Shown: one piece after another, positions 38,146 through 47,730 of the stretch
Numbering within the stretch: position 1 is the stretch's first letter
How the letters are laid out: every line of letters begins with the position of its first letter
NCBI RefSeq assembly: GCF_008245005.1
Contig: NZ_CP043427.1
Coordinates: 744,001-808,000, forward strand
Length of the DNA stretch: 64,000 nt
Source of the DNA: Campylobacter sputorum subsp. sputorum
GTDB taxonomy: Bacteria; Campylobacterota; Campylobacteria; Campylobacterales; Campylobacteraceae
Direction of reading: 5' to 3'
Translations under genes and position numbers: made by a program
Notes under the pieces: model-generated
Database searches by the model: none
What the model saw: only the letters and a program-made list of their open reading frames with translations
What the model was told of the DNA's origin: nothing

Positions 38146-39960
38146 TTATTTAACTCTAGCTAAGAGTTGATTATTTTCTACTGTATCGCTTGGCGATATT
38201 AAAATCTCATCTATAATGCCATCTTTTGGCGAAGTTACTTCTATTTCCATTTTCATAGCTTCAAGTATAATTACTGTTTGTCCAGCTTTTACTTCATCTC
38301 CTGTTTTAAGTAAAATTTTAAAAACACTTCCTGGCACTGTTGCTAATATATCTCCGCTAGAGTTTTGATTTTGACTTTTGCTTTTTGTTTCAGTTTTAGG
38401 CTTATCTTCTACTTTAGAGATATTTTTTATTTCTCCAAAATTATCAAAACCATCACTAATTTCCACATTGTATTTATTGCCATTTACACTGACGCTATAT
38501 TTACTAATTTCTGATGTATTTTTTGAAGTGTATTTCTTTTGCTGTTGTATATCAGAGTTCTTTCTAACCATAACTTTGCCTTCGCCTTTTAAGAAAGCTA
38601 TACCTTTTTCTTTACAAGCGGCAACTATAAATAAATTTTCTTCTGATACTTCAATGTTGTTTTCTTCAAGTATTTTTTGTGTATATTTTAAGCTTTTTGT
38701 CTCGTCTGCGTCTGCTATATCAATGGCATTTTGTGTTGTAAAATCTAGCCCTAGTTGCTCTGAGGCTAATTTTATAATATCATCATCTGGTTTAACTGGG
38801 GTTTTTCCAAAGTATCCAAGCACCATTTTACCATAGCCTTCGGCTATTTTTTTCCATTTACCAAACATTACATTATTAAACGCTTGTTGAAAATAAAATT
38901 GACTTACAGGCGTTACGCTAGTTCCATAACCACCTTTTTCTACAACTTCTCTCATAGCTCTTATAACTTCTGAAAATTTATCTAAAATATTATTATCTCT
39001 CATCATTTGAGTATTTGCTGTTAATGCCCCACCAGGCATTGGCGAAAATGGTATTATAGGGCTAACTTTGGTTGCTTCAGGCGGTAAAAAGTAATCTTTT
39101 AAACTATCTTTTAAAACTTCTTCATATTTTAGTATTTTTTCTATATCAAGCCCACCCAAATCATAATTTTTACCTTTAATAGCATGAAGCATTGTTAAAA
39201 TATCCGGTTGGCTTGTTCCGCCGCTTACTGGACTTGCTGCTAAATCTATACCATCAACTCCGGCTTCAAGTGCTGCTAGATAACAAACAACACTAACTCC
39301 TGCGGTTTCGTGTGTGTGAAGTCTAATGTGTGTATTTTCTGGAAGCAGTTTTCTAGCCATTTTGATTGTTTGATAAACTTTCTCGGGGCTACTTGTTCCA
39401 CTAGCATCTTTAAAACAGATACTTGTATAAGGTATGCCAGTATCTAAAATATCTCTTAAAACTTTTTCATAAAAAGCTGCATCATGCGCACCAGTGCAGT
39501 TTGGCGGAAGATCCATCATAGTAACTACAACTTCGTGTTTTAGTCCATGAGCCATTATCCTCTCACCACTATATTTTAAATTTTCAACATCATTTAATGC
39601 ATCAAAATTTCTAATAGTTGTTGTTCCATGCTTTGCAAAAAGCTTTGCATGAAGATCGACTATTTCTCTGCTTCCTGTATCAAGCGTTACTGTATTTACA
39701 CCGCGACTTAGAGTTTGTAAATTTGCTTCATCTCCTACAATTTCACGGAATTTATCCATCATTTCAAAAGCATCTTCGTTTAGATAAAAATATAAGCTTT
39801 GAAATCTAGCTCCTCCACCAAACTCAAAGTGAGTAATCCCAGCATCTTTTGCCGCACTTAGAGCAGGAAAAAAATCCTTCATCAAAACTCTAGCACCAAA
39901 AACAGATTGAAAACCATCTCTAAAAGTAGTATCCATGACATCTATAAATTTTTTAGACAT
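38146..39960 (-). CDS. pycB: Pyruvate carboxylase subunit B / oxaloacetate decarboxylase alpha-type, biotin-carrying
   Basis: This is a 604-residue protein with an N-terminal carboxyltransferase TIM barrel (DTTFRDGFQSVFGAR, metal-binding HLHTHETAG-type segment RLHTHETAGVS), a conserved PYC/OADA domain, and a C-terminal biotinyl domain with the biotinylated Lys in EAMKMEIEV. A flexible Thr/Lys/Ser-rich linker precedes the biotinyl domain. It transfers CO2 from biotin to pyruvate to make oxaloacetate. The biotin carboxylase subunit (PycA) is not in this window. It lies just upstream of pckA. Confidence 0.93.
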   Translation of the reverse strand: MSKKFIDVMDTTFRDGFQSVFGARVLMKDFFPALSAAKDAGITHFEFGGGARFQSLYFYLNEDAFEMMDKFREIVGDEANLQTLSRGVNTVTLDTGSREIVDLHAKLFAKHGTTTIRNFDALNDVENLKYSGERIMAHGLKHEVVVTMMDLPPNCTGAHDAAFYEKVLRDILDTGIPYTSICFKDASGTSSPEKVYQTIKMARKLLPENTHIRLHTHETAGVSVVCYLAALEAGVDGIDLAASPVSGGTSQPDILTMLHAIKGKNYDLGGLDIEKILKYEEVLKDSLKDYFLPPEATKVSPIIPFSPMPGGALTANTQMMRDNNILDKFSEVIRAMREVVEKGGYGTSVTPVSQFYFQQAFNNVMFGKWKKIAEGYGKMVLGYFGKTPVKPDDDIIKLASEQLGLDFTTQNAIDIADADETKSLKYTQKILEENNIEVSEENLFIVAACKEKGIAFLKGEGKVMVRKNSDIQQQKKYTSKNTSEISKYSVSVNGNKYNVEISDGFDNFGEIKNISKVEDKPKTETKSKSQNQNSSGDILATVPGSVFKILLKTGDEVKAGQTVIILEAMKMEIEVTSPKDGIIDEILISPSDTVENNQLLARVK

Positions 39961-40121
39961 ATTTTTTTGCCCTTTTGTTTATAATTTTTTATGAAATACT
40001 AACATTTTTTATATTAAGTTAAAATTATCTATTAATTTTTATGTTTAAAATAGTAAAATTTCTTAAAATATTAGTTAAATTTGGTTACAATAATGCATAA
40101 ATTTAAAAATTAAGGCTTTTT

Positions 40122-41429
40122 ATGAGTGATGTTTGTGTTGTGATTTTAGCGGCTGGTTTTGGAACTAGAATGAAATCAAACAAGGCAAAAGTCCTTTTTG
40201 AGATTTCAGGAAAACCTATGATTTATCATGTAATAGAACGCAGTTATGAGATAAGCAATGATATAAGCGTGGTTTTAAATTATCAATTTGATGAGATAAA
40301 AGAGTTGGTTTTAAAAAAATTTCCAAATATAAAAATTTATCGACAAAATGTTGATGAATTTCCAGGAACTGCCGGTGCACTTTTTGATGTAAAACTTGAT
40401 AGTAAAAAAACACTTATTTTGTGTGGTGATATGCCTTTGATGCAAAGTGATGATTTAAAAAAACTTATATCTGAGGATTGCGATATTGCACTTAGTACAT
40501 TTGAGGCACAAGATCCTTTTGGTTATGGCAGAGTTATAAGTAAAAATGGTGAAATAGAGTGCATTGTAGAACAAAAAGATGCTAACGATGAACAAAAAAT
40601 GGTAAAAGCGGTAAATGCTGGGTGTTATTGCTTTAATACGCAAGTTTTAAAACAAATTTTACCAAAAATTGATAATAAAAATGCACAAAATGAGTATTAT
40701 TTAACAGATAGCATAAAAATAGCTAAAAATATGGGTTTAAAATGTGTTGCAGTAAATGTAGTAGAACGAAATTTTATGGGCATAAACGATAAATTTGCAT
40801 TATCACAAGCTGAGAATATAATGCAAGATATGATAAAAGAAAAACTTATGAAAAATGGTGTTTATATGAGATTGCCGCAAACTATTTATATAGATAGCAG
40901 GGCTAAATTTGAAGGCGAATGCACTTTAGAAGAAAATGTAAGCATCATAGGAAAAAGCATCATAAAAAATAGTATTATAAAAAGTTCGTCGGTTATAGAA
41001 GATAGCGTTGTTGAAAACTCCGACATAGGACCTATGGCTCATCTTAGACCTGGAAATGATGTTAAAAATACACACATTGGAAATTTCGTAGAACTAAAAA
41101 AAGCAAATTTAAATGGAGTTAAAGCAGGGCATTTAAGCTATCTTGGAGATTGTGATATAGATAGTGGCACAAATGTAGGGTGTGGAACCATAACTTGCAA
41201 TTATGACGGCAAGTCAAAATATAAGACTAATATAGGCAAAAATGTATTTATCGGAAGTGATACACAGCTTGTTGCACCGCTTAGTGTAGAAGATAATGTT
41301 TTGATAGCTGCTGGCTCAACCGTAACTCAAAATGTAAAAAGTGGATGTCTTGTTATAAGCAGAGGAAGGCAGATAAATAAAGAGGGATTTTTTTATAAAT
41401 TTTTTGGAAAAAAAGATGCTAAAAAATAA
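40122..41429 (+). CDS. glmU: Bifunctional GlcNAc-1-P uridyltransferase / GlcN-1-P acetyltransferase
   Basis: GlmU makes UDP-GlcNAc for peptidoglycan and lipooligosaccharide. The 435-residue protein has the nucleotidyltransferase signature ILAAGFGTRMKS, CGDMPLM and the later NAGCYCFN in the N-terminal domain, then a left-handed beta-helix acetyltransferase domain with hexapeptide repeats (VGCGTITCNYDGKSKYKT, FIGSDTQLVAPLSVEDN). A -10-like TACAAT (40086-40091) lies in the upstream gap. It is the first gene of a run conserved with C. jejuni through truA. Confidence 0.96.
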   Translation: MSDVCVVILAAGFGTRMKSNKAKVLFEISGKPMIYHVIERSYEISNDISVVLNYQFDEIKELVLKKFPNIKIYRQNVDEFPGTAGALFDVKLDSKKTLILCGDMPLMQSDDLKKLISEDCDIALSTFEAQDPFGYGRVISKNGEIECIVEQKDANDEQKMVKAVNAGCYCFNTQVLKQILPKIDNKNAQNEYYLTDSIKIAKNMGLKCVAVNVVERNFMGINDKFALSQAENIMQDMIKEKLMKNGVYMRLPQTIYIDSRAKFEGECTLEENVSIIGKSIIKNSIIKSSSVIEDSVVENSDIGPMAHLRPGNDVKNTHIGNFVELKKANLNGVKAGHLSYLGDCDIDSGTNVGCGTITCNYDGKSKYKTNIGKNVFIGSDTQLVAPLSVEDNVLIAAGSTVTQNVKSGCLVISRGRQINKEGFFYKFFGKKDAKK

Positions 41430-42591
41430 AAAAATACTACTTTGTGTTTGTGGCAGTGTTAGTTTTTACAAGGCTTATGAAATTTTATCAGCATTAAGAA
41501 AGCTTGGGGCTGATGTTTATGTAATGCTTAGCGATGGGGCTTTGAAGTTTGCAAATATTGTTAGCTTTGAAGCACTTTGCAATCATAAAGTGCTTTGTTC
41601 TCATAGTGAAAATTGGGTTGATGGGCTTAATCATATACAATATGCAAAAATGGATCTTGTTTTGATAGCTCCTGCTAGTGCAAATACTATAAATAGTCTT
41701 GCTAATGGCATAGGTGGATCTGTTTTTATGGATACATTAATCGCAGCAAGTAGTGTAAAAACCATAATAGCTCCAGCTGCAAACAATGCAATGCTAGAGC
41801 ATTTTTCTACTAAAAAAAGTTTAGAAATTTTAAAAGAAAATGGCGTTAAGATAGTCGAGCCTGTTTGTAAAATTCTAGCTTGTGGGGATTATGGAAAAGG
41901 CGCATTGGCTGATATTGAAGATATAATTTATGCTGTAAAAAGAGCAATTTTTGAAGATGAGTTTTTTAAAGATAAAAAAGTTGTTATAACAGGCGGCGCT
42001 ACATATGAAAATATAGATGATGTTAGAGCTATTACAAATTTTTCAAGCGGAAAAATGTCAAAGGCTTTAAGTGATGCGTTTTATATGCTTGGTGGGAATG
42101 TTCATTTTATTAGTAGTGTTGGTTTTAAAGTGCCTTATAAATTTACTAAATTTAAAAATTCTTTTGAGTTAAAAACTATTTTAGATAAAGAAAATTTGCA
42201 AGATAAAGATATTTTGGTAATGGCTGCTGCTATTAGTGATTATGTGCCAAAACAAAAATTTAGTGGCAAGGTAAAAAAAGATGTTTTTGGGGATAAATTT
42301 AGTTTAGAGCTTGTTAAGAATGATGATATTTTGTCAAATTTAAAAGTTTCTTGCAAAAAAATAGGCTTTAAAATGGAAGTAGATGAAAAAACTGCCAAGC
42401 AAAATGCAAAAGATATGCTAAAAAATAAACACTTAGATGCAGTTTGTTTAAATGTTTTAAACGATAATGTCAAATTTGGCTCAGATTCTACGCAAATTGA
42501 GTTTATAACACCTACAAATTCTACGCTTTTAAATTACGATAATAAAGAAAATATAGCTTTAAAAATTGCAAATTTGGTTAAAAGTTTATGA
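41416..42591 (+). CDS. coaBC: Phosphopantothenoylcysteine decarboxylase / synthetase
   Basis: CoaBC carries out two steps of coenzyme A synthesis. The 391-residue protein has an N-terminal flavin-dependent CoaC domain (CVCGSVSFYKAYEI, LIAPASANTI, PAANNAML, and the substrate-clamp motif ACGDYGKGALADIEDI). The C-terminal CoaB domain has VITGGATYENIDDVRAITNF and KNDDILSNL. I chose ATG 41416, with gga 8 bases upstream, rather than TTG 41404, which lies further inside glmU. It overlaps the next gene by 4 bp (ATGA). Confidence 0.94.
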   Translation: MLKNKKILLCVCGSVSFYKAYEILSALRKLGADVYVMLSDGALKFANIVSFEALCNHKVLCSHSENWVDGLNHIQYAKMDLVLIAPASANTINSLANGIGGSVFMDTLIAASSVKTIIAPAANNAMLEHFSTKKSLEILKENGVKIVEPVCKILACGDYGKGALADIEDIIYAVKRAIFEDEFFKDKKVVITGGATYENIDDVRAITNFSSGKMSKALSDAFYMLGGNVHFISSVGFKVPYKFTKFKNSFELKTILDKENLQDKDILVMAAAISDYVPKQKFSGKVKKDVFGDKFSLELVKNDDILSNLKVSCKKIGFKMEVDEKTAKQNAKDMLKNKHLDAVCLNVLNDNVKFGSDSTQIEFITPTNSTLLNYDNKENIALKIANLVKSL

Positions 42592-43223
42592 GCTCTATAA
42601 TCCTTAATAATTCACTACCATTAAATATAAAAGTACTAGAAAAAACCTCTTATAATCGCTACTTGCTTAGGTTTGGAAACAAAACATTAAGCACAAAAAG
42701 TATGAAAAATCTTAATGTTGGCGGTGAGTATTGGGGCGAGATTTCTCAAAATGGAAATTTAATATCTGTTAGCAACTTAATAGAAAAACCAAATATAGGC
42801 TATTTGCTTGAAAATGGATCAAGTATTATAGAAAAAATAATTTATGAAAAAAGTTTAAGTTCTTTTTATGAACTTTGCATAAATATGCTAATTAGCTCTA
42901 AAAATAAAGCTAATTTTGATTTGTGGAGTGATATTTTTATGGCACTTAGTGAAAATGTCATTCATATACCATTTGTTTATGAAGGCTTTCCGCAACTTTT
43001 TCAGCTTAAAAAAAGCGGCAATATGATGCAAATTTATCTTATATTTTTAAATTACGCGCCGCTTTTGTTTTTATATCAAAAACAGAGATTAATTAGCATA
43101 AAAACGCCATATTCTACTGTGGCTTCTTTACTCAAAAGTTTTTTTGATGTAGAGATAAAAATAGATTCAAATTTTAATATGCTTTGGAAAAAAAGCATAA
43201 ATTTTGTTGATTTTAAAGGTTAA
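42588..43223 (+). CDS. Conserved Campylobacter protein of unknown function
   Basis: This is a 211-residue protein without a recognised domain or signal peptide. The N-terminal 60 residues look beta-rich (YLLRFGNKTLSTKSMKNLNV, GGEYWGEISQNGNLI). The rest is helical, with a hydrophobic segment IYLIFLNYAPLLFLYQ near 150-165. It sits between coaBC and uppS exactly where C. jejuni has an uncharacterised gene (Cj0823). An ATGA overlap couples it to coaBC. Confidence 0.7.
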   Translation: MSSIILNNSLPLNIKVLEKTSYNRYLLRFGNKTLSTKSMKNLNVGGEYWGEISQNGNLISVSNLIEKPNIGYLLENGSSIIEKIIYEKSLSSFYELCINMLISSKNKANFDLWSDIFMALSENVIHIPFVYEGFPQLFQLKKSGNMMQIYLIFLNYAPLLFLYQKQRLISIKTPYSTVASLLKSFFDVEIKIDSNFNMLWKKSINFVDFKG

Positions 43224-43228
43224 ATTTA

Positions 43229-43906
43229 TTGAATACACTTAAGCATTTAGCAATAATAATGGATGGGAATGGGAGATGGGCAAAAGAGCGTTCTTTAATG
43301 AGAATAAACGGGCACGAAAAGGGTGCTGAGGTTGTGGATGATATAGCAATGTATTGTGCTAAAAATGGCATACAAACTCTTAGTCTTTATGCATTTAGCA
43401 CAGAAAATTGGAAAAGACCTAAAAATGAAGTAGATTTTCTTATGAAATTGCTTAAAAAATTTATTATAAAGCAGCGAGAAAAACTAATCAAAAATGATAT
43501 TAAATTTGATACTATAGGCGATATATCAGTTTTTGATAGTGATTTATTAAACGAAATTTTAAATTTAAAAGAATTAACAAAAGAAGGTGCAAGTTTAAAT
43601 TTAGTTTTAGCGCTAAATTATGGCGGTAGAGATGAGATAGTTAGGGCTTGTAAGAAACTAGTTTTAGCAAATGATGAGATAAATGAAGAAAATATTTCAA
43701 AAACGATAGATAGTGCAAGTTATGGCGATGTTGATTTGCTTATAAGAACAGGTGGAGAAATAAGATTATCAAATTTTATGCTTTGGGAAGCCAGTTATGC
43801 AGAGCTTGAATTTACAGATACATTTTGGCCTGATTTTAATTCAAAAGAGCTTGATATTATGGTTAAGAAATTTGAGAAAAAACATAGAAGATTTGGTGGA
43901 TTATAG
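43229..43906 (+). CDS. uppS: Undecaprenyl diphosphate synthase
   Basis: UppS makes the C55 lipid carrier precursor for cell-wall and surface glycan synthesis. The 225-residue cis-prenyltransferase shows IIMDGNGRWAKERSLMRING with the catalytic Asp12, LYAFSTENWKRPKNEV, ALNYGGRDEI and the substrate-binding LLIRTGGEIRLSNFMLWEA. The start is TTG at 43229. Its last base overlaps the GTG of the prepilin peptidase gene. Confidence 0.95.
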   Translation: MNTLKHLAIIMDGNGRWAKERSLMRINGHEKGAEVVDDIAMYCAKNGIQTLSLYAFSTENWKRPKNEVDFLMKLLKKFIIKQREKLIKNDIKFDTIGDISVFDSDLLNEILNLKELTKEGASLNLVLALNYGGRDEIVRACKKLVLANDEINEENISKTIDSASYGDVDLLIRTGGEIRLSNFMLWEASYAELEFTDTFWPDFNSKELDIMVKKFEKKHRRFGGL

Positions 43907-44724
43907 TGGTTTGGGTATTATTTTTCATATTTGGGGCTGTAATTGGTTCATTTGGAAATGTTTTGATTTATAGAATTCCATTAAAACAAAGCGTTGTTTT
44001 TCCATCTTCGCATTGTCCAAAATGCAATAAAAAGCTTAAATTTTATCACAATATACCTATAATTTCTTGGATATTTTTACGCGGCAAATGTGCATTTTGT
44101 AAAAATAAGATTGGTTTTGTTTATCCTTTAGTTGAGTTTGTTAGTGGAATTTTAATGGTTTTAGCATATTTTTATGTTTATGAAATTTTTAACTCTTTGA
44201 TGCTCGGAGTTTGTTTTATAATACTTTTTTGCCTAAGCGTTATTGATTTTAAGATAAAAATGGTTCCTGAAAATTTGCTATTTTTTGCTTATATTTTTGC
44301 TATTTTATCAAATTATGATAGAGATTTGATTGCGTATCATTTGATAAATTTAAATTTATATGGGACATTTTTTGTTGATTCTTTGATATTAGCAGGTGCG
44401 ATTATAATTATAAAAACTACGGTTAGTGTTATAAAAAACAGGTGTAAAATTTATGATAACATAGAAGTTATGGGTGATGCAGATACTATCATAATTGCTA
44501 TTATTGGAGCGATTTTGGGCATAAAAATGGGAATAATTGCTATTGTTTTGGCTTGTATTTTTATGCTGCCTTTTTTTATGTATTTTATTTTAGTCAAAAA
44601 ACAGAGTGATATAGAGCTTGCGATGATACCATTTTTATTTTTAGGTTTAATTTTTACATATATTTTTAAAAGTGAAATTATAAATTTAATTTCGTTATAT
44701 TATAATTATATTCAAAATTTATGA
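43906..44724 (+). CDS. Prepilin peptidase / N-methyltransferase (type IV, A24)
   Basis: This is a 272-residue polytopic membrane protease. The cytoplasmic loop after the first helix has two CxxC pairs (CPKCNKKL and CAFCKNKIG) of the methyltransferase zinc site. The two catalytic aspartates are in SVIDFKIKMVPE and MGDADTII. Such enzymes process type IV pilin-like or type II secretion pseudopilins; in Campylobacter this supports DNA-uptake machinery. It starts with GTG overlapping the uppS stop. Confidence 0.9.
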   Translation: MVWVLFFIFGAVIGSFGNVLIYRIPLKQSVVFPSSHCPKCNKKLKFYHNIPIISWIFLRGKCAFCKNKIGFVYPLVEFVSGILMVLAYFYVYEIFNSLMLGVCFIILFCLSVIDFKIKMVPENLLFFAYIFAILSNYDRDLIAYHLINLNLYGTFFVDSLILAGAIIIIKTTVSVIKNRCKIYDNIEVMGDADTIIIAIIGAILGIKMGIIAIVLACIFMLPFFMYFILVKKQSDIELAMIPFLFLGLIFTYIFKSEIINLISLYYNYIQNL

Positions 44725-44736
44725 TTTGGTTATGGT

Positions 44737-45768
44737 ATGAATAGAGTAAATAGGTATCTTTTAACAAATTTTTTAAGTAGCTTTGCTTCGCTTTTCGCAA
44801 CACTTTTTATAATAGTTTCTATTGTATTTTTTATACAAATTTCAAGAATAACATCTTATGTAAGCATAACATTTTTTGAACTAGCTAGACTTTATATGTT
44901 TTTGCTTCCACAAATTTTACTTTTTACTATTCCGATAGGTTTTTTTGTATCATTAGCTATAAGTTTTTTTAAACTCTCAAAAGAAAACGAGAGTATAGTG
45001 ATTTTTACATTAGGATATCCAACTAGACAGATAGGAAAGTTTTTTGCTATATTATCTGCTTTTGTAAGCATACTTTTGCTTGGAACTTCTCTTATAATGA
45101 TACCAATTGCTGAGGAGTTGAGCGATAATTTTATCGGACATAAACTAAATGATGCACAGCTTAATATCAAAGCTTCACAATTTGGTCAAAAATTTTCTGA
45201 TTGGATGGTGTATATAGAAAACCAATCAATGGATCAAAATACAACCGTGTATGAAAATTTGATACTATATAATCCAAAAAACAGCGATAGTAACGATAGG
45301 GTTTTAATGGCAAAAACAGGTTACATAAATAACTTTAATGGCACAATAGAGCTAAAATTAATAGATGGATATAGTTATGATATAGCATCTAATGTAATAC
45401 ATGCTACTAAATTTGACAATATGATTATAAGAAGCAAGCAACAAGATAAATCAAAAGAAGTTGTTAGTATAATTGATTACTGGAAACAAGCACTAAGTGA
45501 TGATAAACGCAAAAAAGATTTTACGATAAATGTATTAGTTTCTATTTTTCCACTTGCAAGTGTGTATTTTGCACTTACTTTTGGGATAGTAACTTATAGA
45601 TATGAAAAAGGATTTATATATTTTGGTATATTTGGTGTCTTGTTTTTTTATTTTGCTGCTTTAATGATACTTGTTAAACAGCCATTTATAGCTATTCCTC
45701 TTATTTTTATAGTTACGCTTCTTGCATCTATTTTTTCTTTTAAGATTAAAATTTTAAGTAGATATTAA
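44737..45768 (+). CDS. LptF/LptG-family LPS export permease
   Basis: This is a 343-residue inner-membrane protein of the YjgP/YjgQ family, with six helices (about 10-35, 50-80, 97-122, then three after 275) and a central periplasmic beta-jellyroll (about 130-265). LptF and LptG form the channel of the LPS transporter with the ATPase LptB. I cannot decide between LptF and LptG from sequence alone. It is adjacent to truA, as in C. jejuni. LptE, at the start of this window, serves the same pathway. Confidence 0.88.
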   Translation: MNRVNRYLLTNFLSSFASLFATLFIIVSIVFFIQISRITSYVSITFFELARLYMFLLPQILLFTIPIGFFVSLAISFFKLSKENESIVIFTLGYPTRQIGKFFAILSAFVSILLLGTSLIMIPIAEELSDNFIGHKLNDAQLNIKASQFGQKFSDWMVYIENQSMDQNTTVYENLILYNPKNSDSNDRVLMAKTGYINNFNGTIELKLIDGYSYDIASNVIHATKFDNMIIRSKQQDKSKEVVSIIDYWKQALSDDKRKKDFTINVLVSIFPLASVYFALTFGIVTYRYEKGFIYFGIFGVLFFYFAALMILVKQPFIAIPLIFIVTLLASIFSFKIKILSRY

Positions 45769-45772
45769 GGAT

Positions 45773-46495
45773 ATGAAGCTTCTTTTTATTTATAGTTACG
45801 ATGGAAGTGAGTTTTGCGGTTCGCAACGCCAACCTCATGAAAATAGCGTAGAAAACTACTTGCAAAAAGCACTTTGTCATGTCGGAATTTTTGATAAAGT
45901 GGTTTCAAGCTCTAGAACCGATAAAGGAGTTCATGCTTTAAATCAATGCTCGGTCGTGTCTTGCGAAAATGATTATTTTAATGATAAAAAAAGACTTTGT
46001 GAGCTCATAAATCGTCATTTACATCCAAAAATGCATATTAAAAAAATTATGCTTGTAAATGATAATTTCAATGTCCGTTTTGATGCCATTGCTAGGAGTT
46101 ATAGATATGTGATAAATCATAGTAAATTTAGCCCCTTTTTATCCAAATACTGCCATTTTATGCCTAAATTTGATATAGAAAAACTAAATGATATTTTGCA
46201 AGTTTTTGTTGGCGAGCATGATTTTAAAAACTATATGAAAGCAGGAAGTAGTGCGAAATCAAGCGTAAGAACTGTATATTTTGCAAGAGCTTTTAGAAAA
46301 GATAATTTAAGCATTATTACATTTAAAGCAAATGGTTTTTTACGCTCACAAATAAGACTTATGCTATCAAATTCTTTTAAAGTTTTAAATGATGGTAAAA
46401 TGATTGAAAATAGCTATAAACTACAAGCTTATACTAGAATACCATTTTCGCCAAATGGACTTTATCTAAATAAAATTTTTTATAATAATTTTTAA
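45773..46495 (+). CDS. truA: tRNA pseudouridine(38-40) synthase
   Basis: TruA isomerises uridines 38-40 in the anticodon stem. The 240-residue protein has YSYDGSEFCGSQRQ at the start, the catalytic Asp50 in SSRTDKGVHAL, FNVRFDAIARSYRYVI and the end motif FLRSQIRLML. ATG 45773 follows the permease stop by 4 bp. It is the last gene of the glmU-truA run. Confidence 0.95.
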   Translation: MKLLFIYSYDGSEFCGSQRQPHENSVENYLQKALCHVGIFDKVVSSSRTDKGVHALNQCSVVSCENDYFNDKKRLCELINRHLHPKMHIKKIMLVNDNFNVRFDAIARSYRYVINHSKFSPFLSKYCHFMPKFDIEKLNDILQVFVGEHDFKNYMKAGSSAKSSVRTVYFARAFRKDNLSIITFKANGFLRSQIRLMLSNSFKVLNDGKMIENSYKLQAYTRIPFSPNGLYLNKIFYNNF

Positions 46496-46508
46496 ATAAA
46501 TCTTTTTT

Positions 46509-46516
46509 GCCGATTT
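46509..46516 (+). promoter_or_regulatory. Possible sigma-28 (FliA) -10 element
   Basis: The sequence GCCGATTT at 46509-46516 matches the FliA -10 box, of which CGATWT is the C. jejuni form. It lies 28 bp before the next gene. The matching -35 (TAAA at 46493-46496) is closer than canonical. The evidence is suggestive only. Confidence 0.35.
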
Positions 46517-46544
46517 GCATATAAATTGATTTATAGGAGATAAA

Positions 46545-47183
46545 ATGATAAGTTCTAATTTTTCAAATTTACCAAATAGCAGTATAAATTTGCCGGAAAT
46601 TTACTCATCTTTGCAAGATTTTAGCAAATCTCTCGTAAAATATGGAGAAAATCAAACAAAAATCTATGAAAATAAATTTAAAAATGATGGAAGTATATCG
46701 ATTGAAGAATTAAAAAAAGAGATAAATAAAGAATTTCCAAAATATCAATTTACATCTAGTGATCCAAGCGACCCGATAAATTGGCAACATCTTTTATATA
46801 TTGATGATAAAAATTTACAAAAAATGGCAAATGATTCAGATTATAGAGCAAAAATTTTTGGACTTATAAAAAGAGAGTATAGCTCACTTGATGCAAATCA
46901 CAAGATAAAAATGGGCTCAAATATAGTAAGTTCAAACACTACCGGATCAGTTTTTTCTCTAAGCGATAAAAATGAAAATATTGGCGGAGTTCCTTATAAA
47001 GGAATGGGGATAAGTGCTCCAACTTTTGATAACTCTATATCTGTTAAAAAGAGTAGTAACGCTTTTGGATATGCTAATGATTGGTTTGAAGAACTTTTAA
47101 AGAAAATACAAGAAAAAAGAGAAGAGCAAAAGCGTTTGGAAATTAAAAAACAAAGAGATGAGTTTTTAAATATTAAAATTTAA
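46545..47183 (+). CDS. Unknown 212-residue protein, possibly FliA-controlled
   Basis: I do not recognise this protein. It has no signal peptide or transmembrane segment. An EF-hand-like stretch NDGSISIEELKKEI (about 49-62) lacks the first ligand of a full loop. The middle is polar and low in motifs, and the last 40 residues form a charged helix (EELLKKIQEKREEQKRLEIK). It has an aggag site and stands alone downstream of a FliA-like -10 box. A flagellum-coexpressed protein is one possibility. Confidence 0.65.
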   Translation: MISSNFSNLPNSSINLPEIYSSLQDFSKSLVKYGENQTKIYENKFKNDGSISIEELKKEINKEFPKYQFTSSDPSDPINWQHLLYIDDKNLQKMANDSDYRAKIFGLIKREYSSLDANHKIKMGSNIVSSNTTGSVFSLSDKNENIGGVPYKGMGISAPTFDNSISVKKSSNAFGYANDWFEELLKKIQEKREEQKRLEIKKQRDEFLNIKI

Positions 47184-47313
47184 CCATTAAAGTAAAAATT
47201 TATAATTTTGGATTTAATATAATAATTTTTATTTAATAAATTAAAAGTATAATTTCATCTAGATTTTAAAAATGTTTTTATTTGATATTTACTTTTTAAA
47301 AATTTTTATTTTC

Positions 47314-47366
47314 CTATTTTTTAGAGTTTGCTTCTTTTAGTCTGTTAAGTGTTTTTTGCTATACAT
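47314..47366 (-). pseudogene. Remnant of a HepT-like (HEPN) toxin gene
   Basis: An ATG at 47366 overlaps the MNT gene end and reads MYSKKHL before a stop. With a one-base shift the sequence continues LNRLKEANSKK and then stops. MYSK followed by a charged helix is how HepT partners of MNT genes commonly begin. Nothing HEPN-like follows, so only a stub of the partner remains. Confidence 0.35.
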
Positions 47367-47730
47367 AAATAGCATCCTTTAAAATATTATGATTTAATTT
47401 TTCTTTTGAAAAAACTTTTACTAAATCAACTGATTTATTTAAATCTCTAGATATTTTTTCTCTTAAATTTTCAAAATATAAGATGCAATCTATCCCTTTT
47501 AGTCTATCTAGAAACTCTTTTTCTGCAAGAATTACCAAATCAACATCTGAGTTTGCTTCTTCTTCTCCAATAGCATAACTTCCAAATAAGCCTATTTCTT
47601 TAATGCCATCTTTTTTAAGGAGTGGTTTTATTTGCGATAAATACTCTAGTATATCATCTTTTGTTAAAATAGGAGTTTTAGAAATTTTGGCTACTGGCAA
47701 TAGCTCATTTATTTGTTTTAAAATAGTCAT
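47359..47730 (-). CDS. MNT-family minimal nucleotidyltransferase (MntA-like antitoxin)
   Basis: This is a 123-residue protein with the nucleotidyltransferase-beta motif GLFGSYAIGEEEANSDVDLV, i.e. GS followed by DxD, and a downstream Asp in KSVDLVKV. In MntA-HepT systems this enzyme AMPylates and neutralises the HEPN RNase toxin. Here the normal downstream partner is missing apart from a stub, so it is an orphan. It carries an N-terminal extension of about 40 residues. It marks the left edge of the accessory island. Confidence 0.8.
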   Translation of the reverse strand: MTILKQINELLPVAKISKTPILTKDDILEYLSQIKPLLKKDGIKEIGLFGSYAIGEEEANSDVDLVILAEKEFLDRLKGIDCILYFENLREKISRDLNKSVDLVKVFSKEKLNHNILKDAIYV

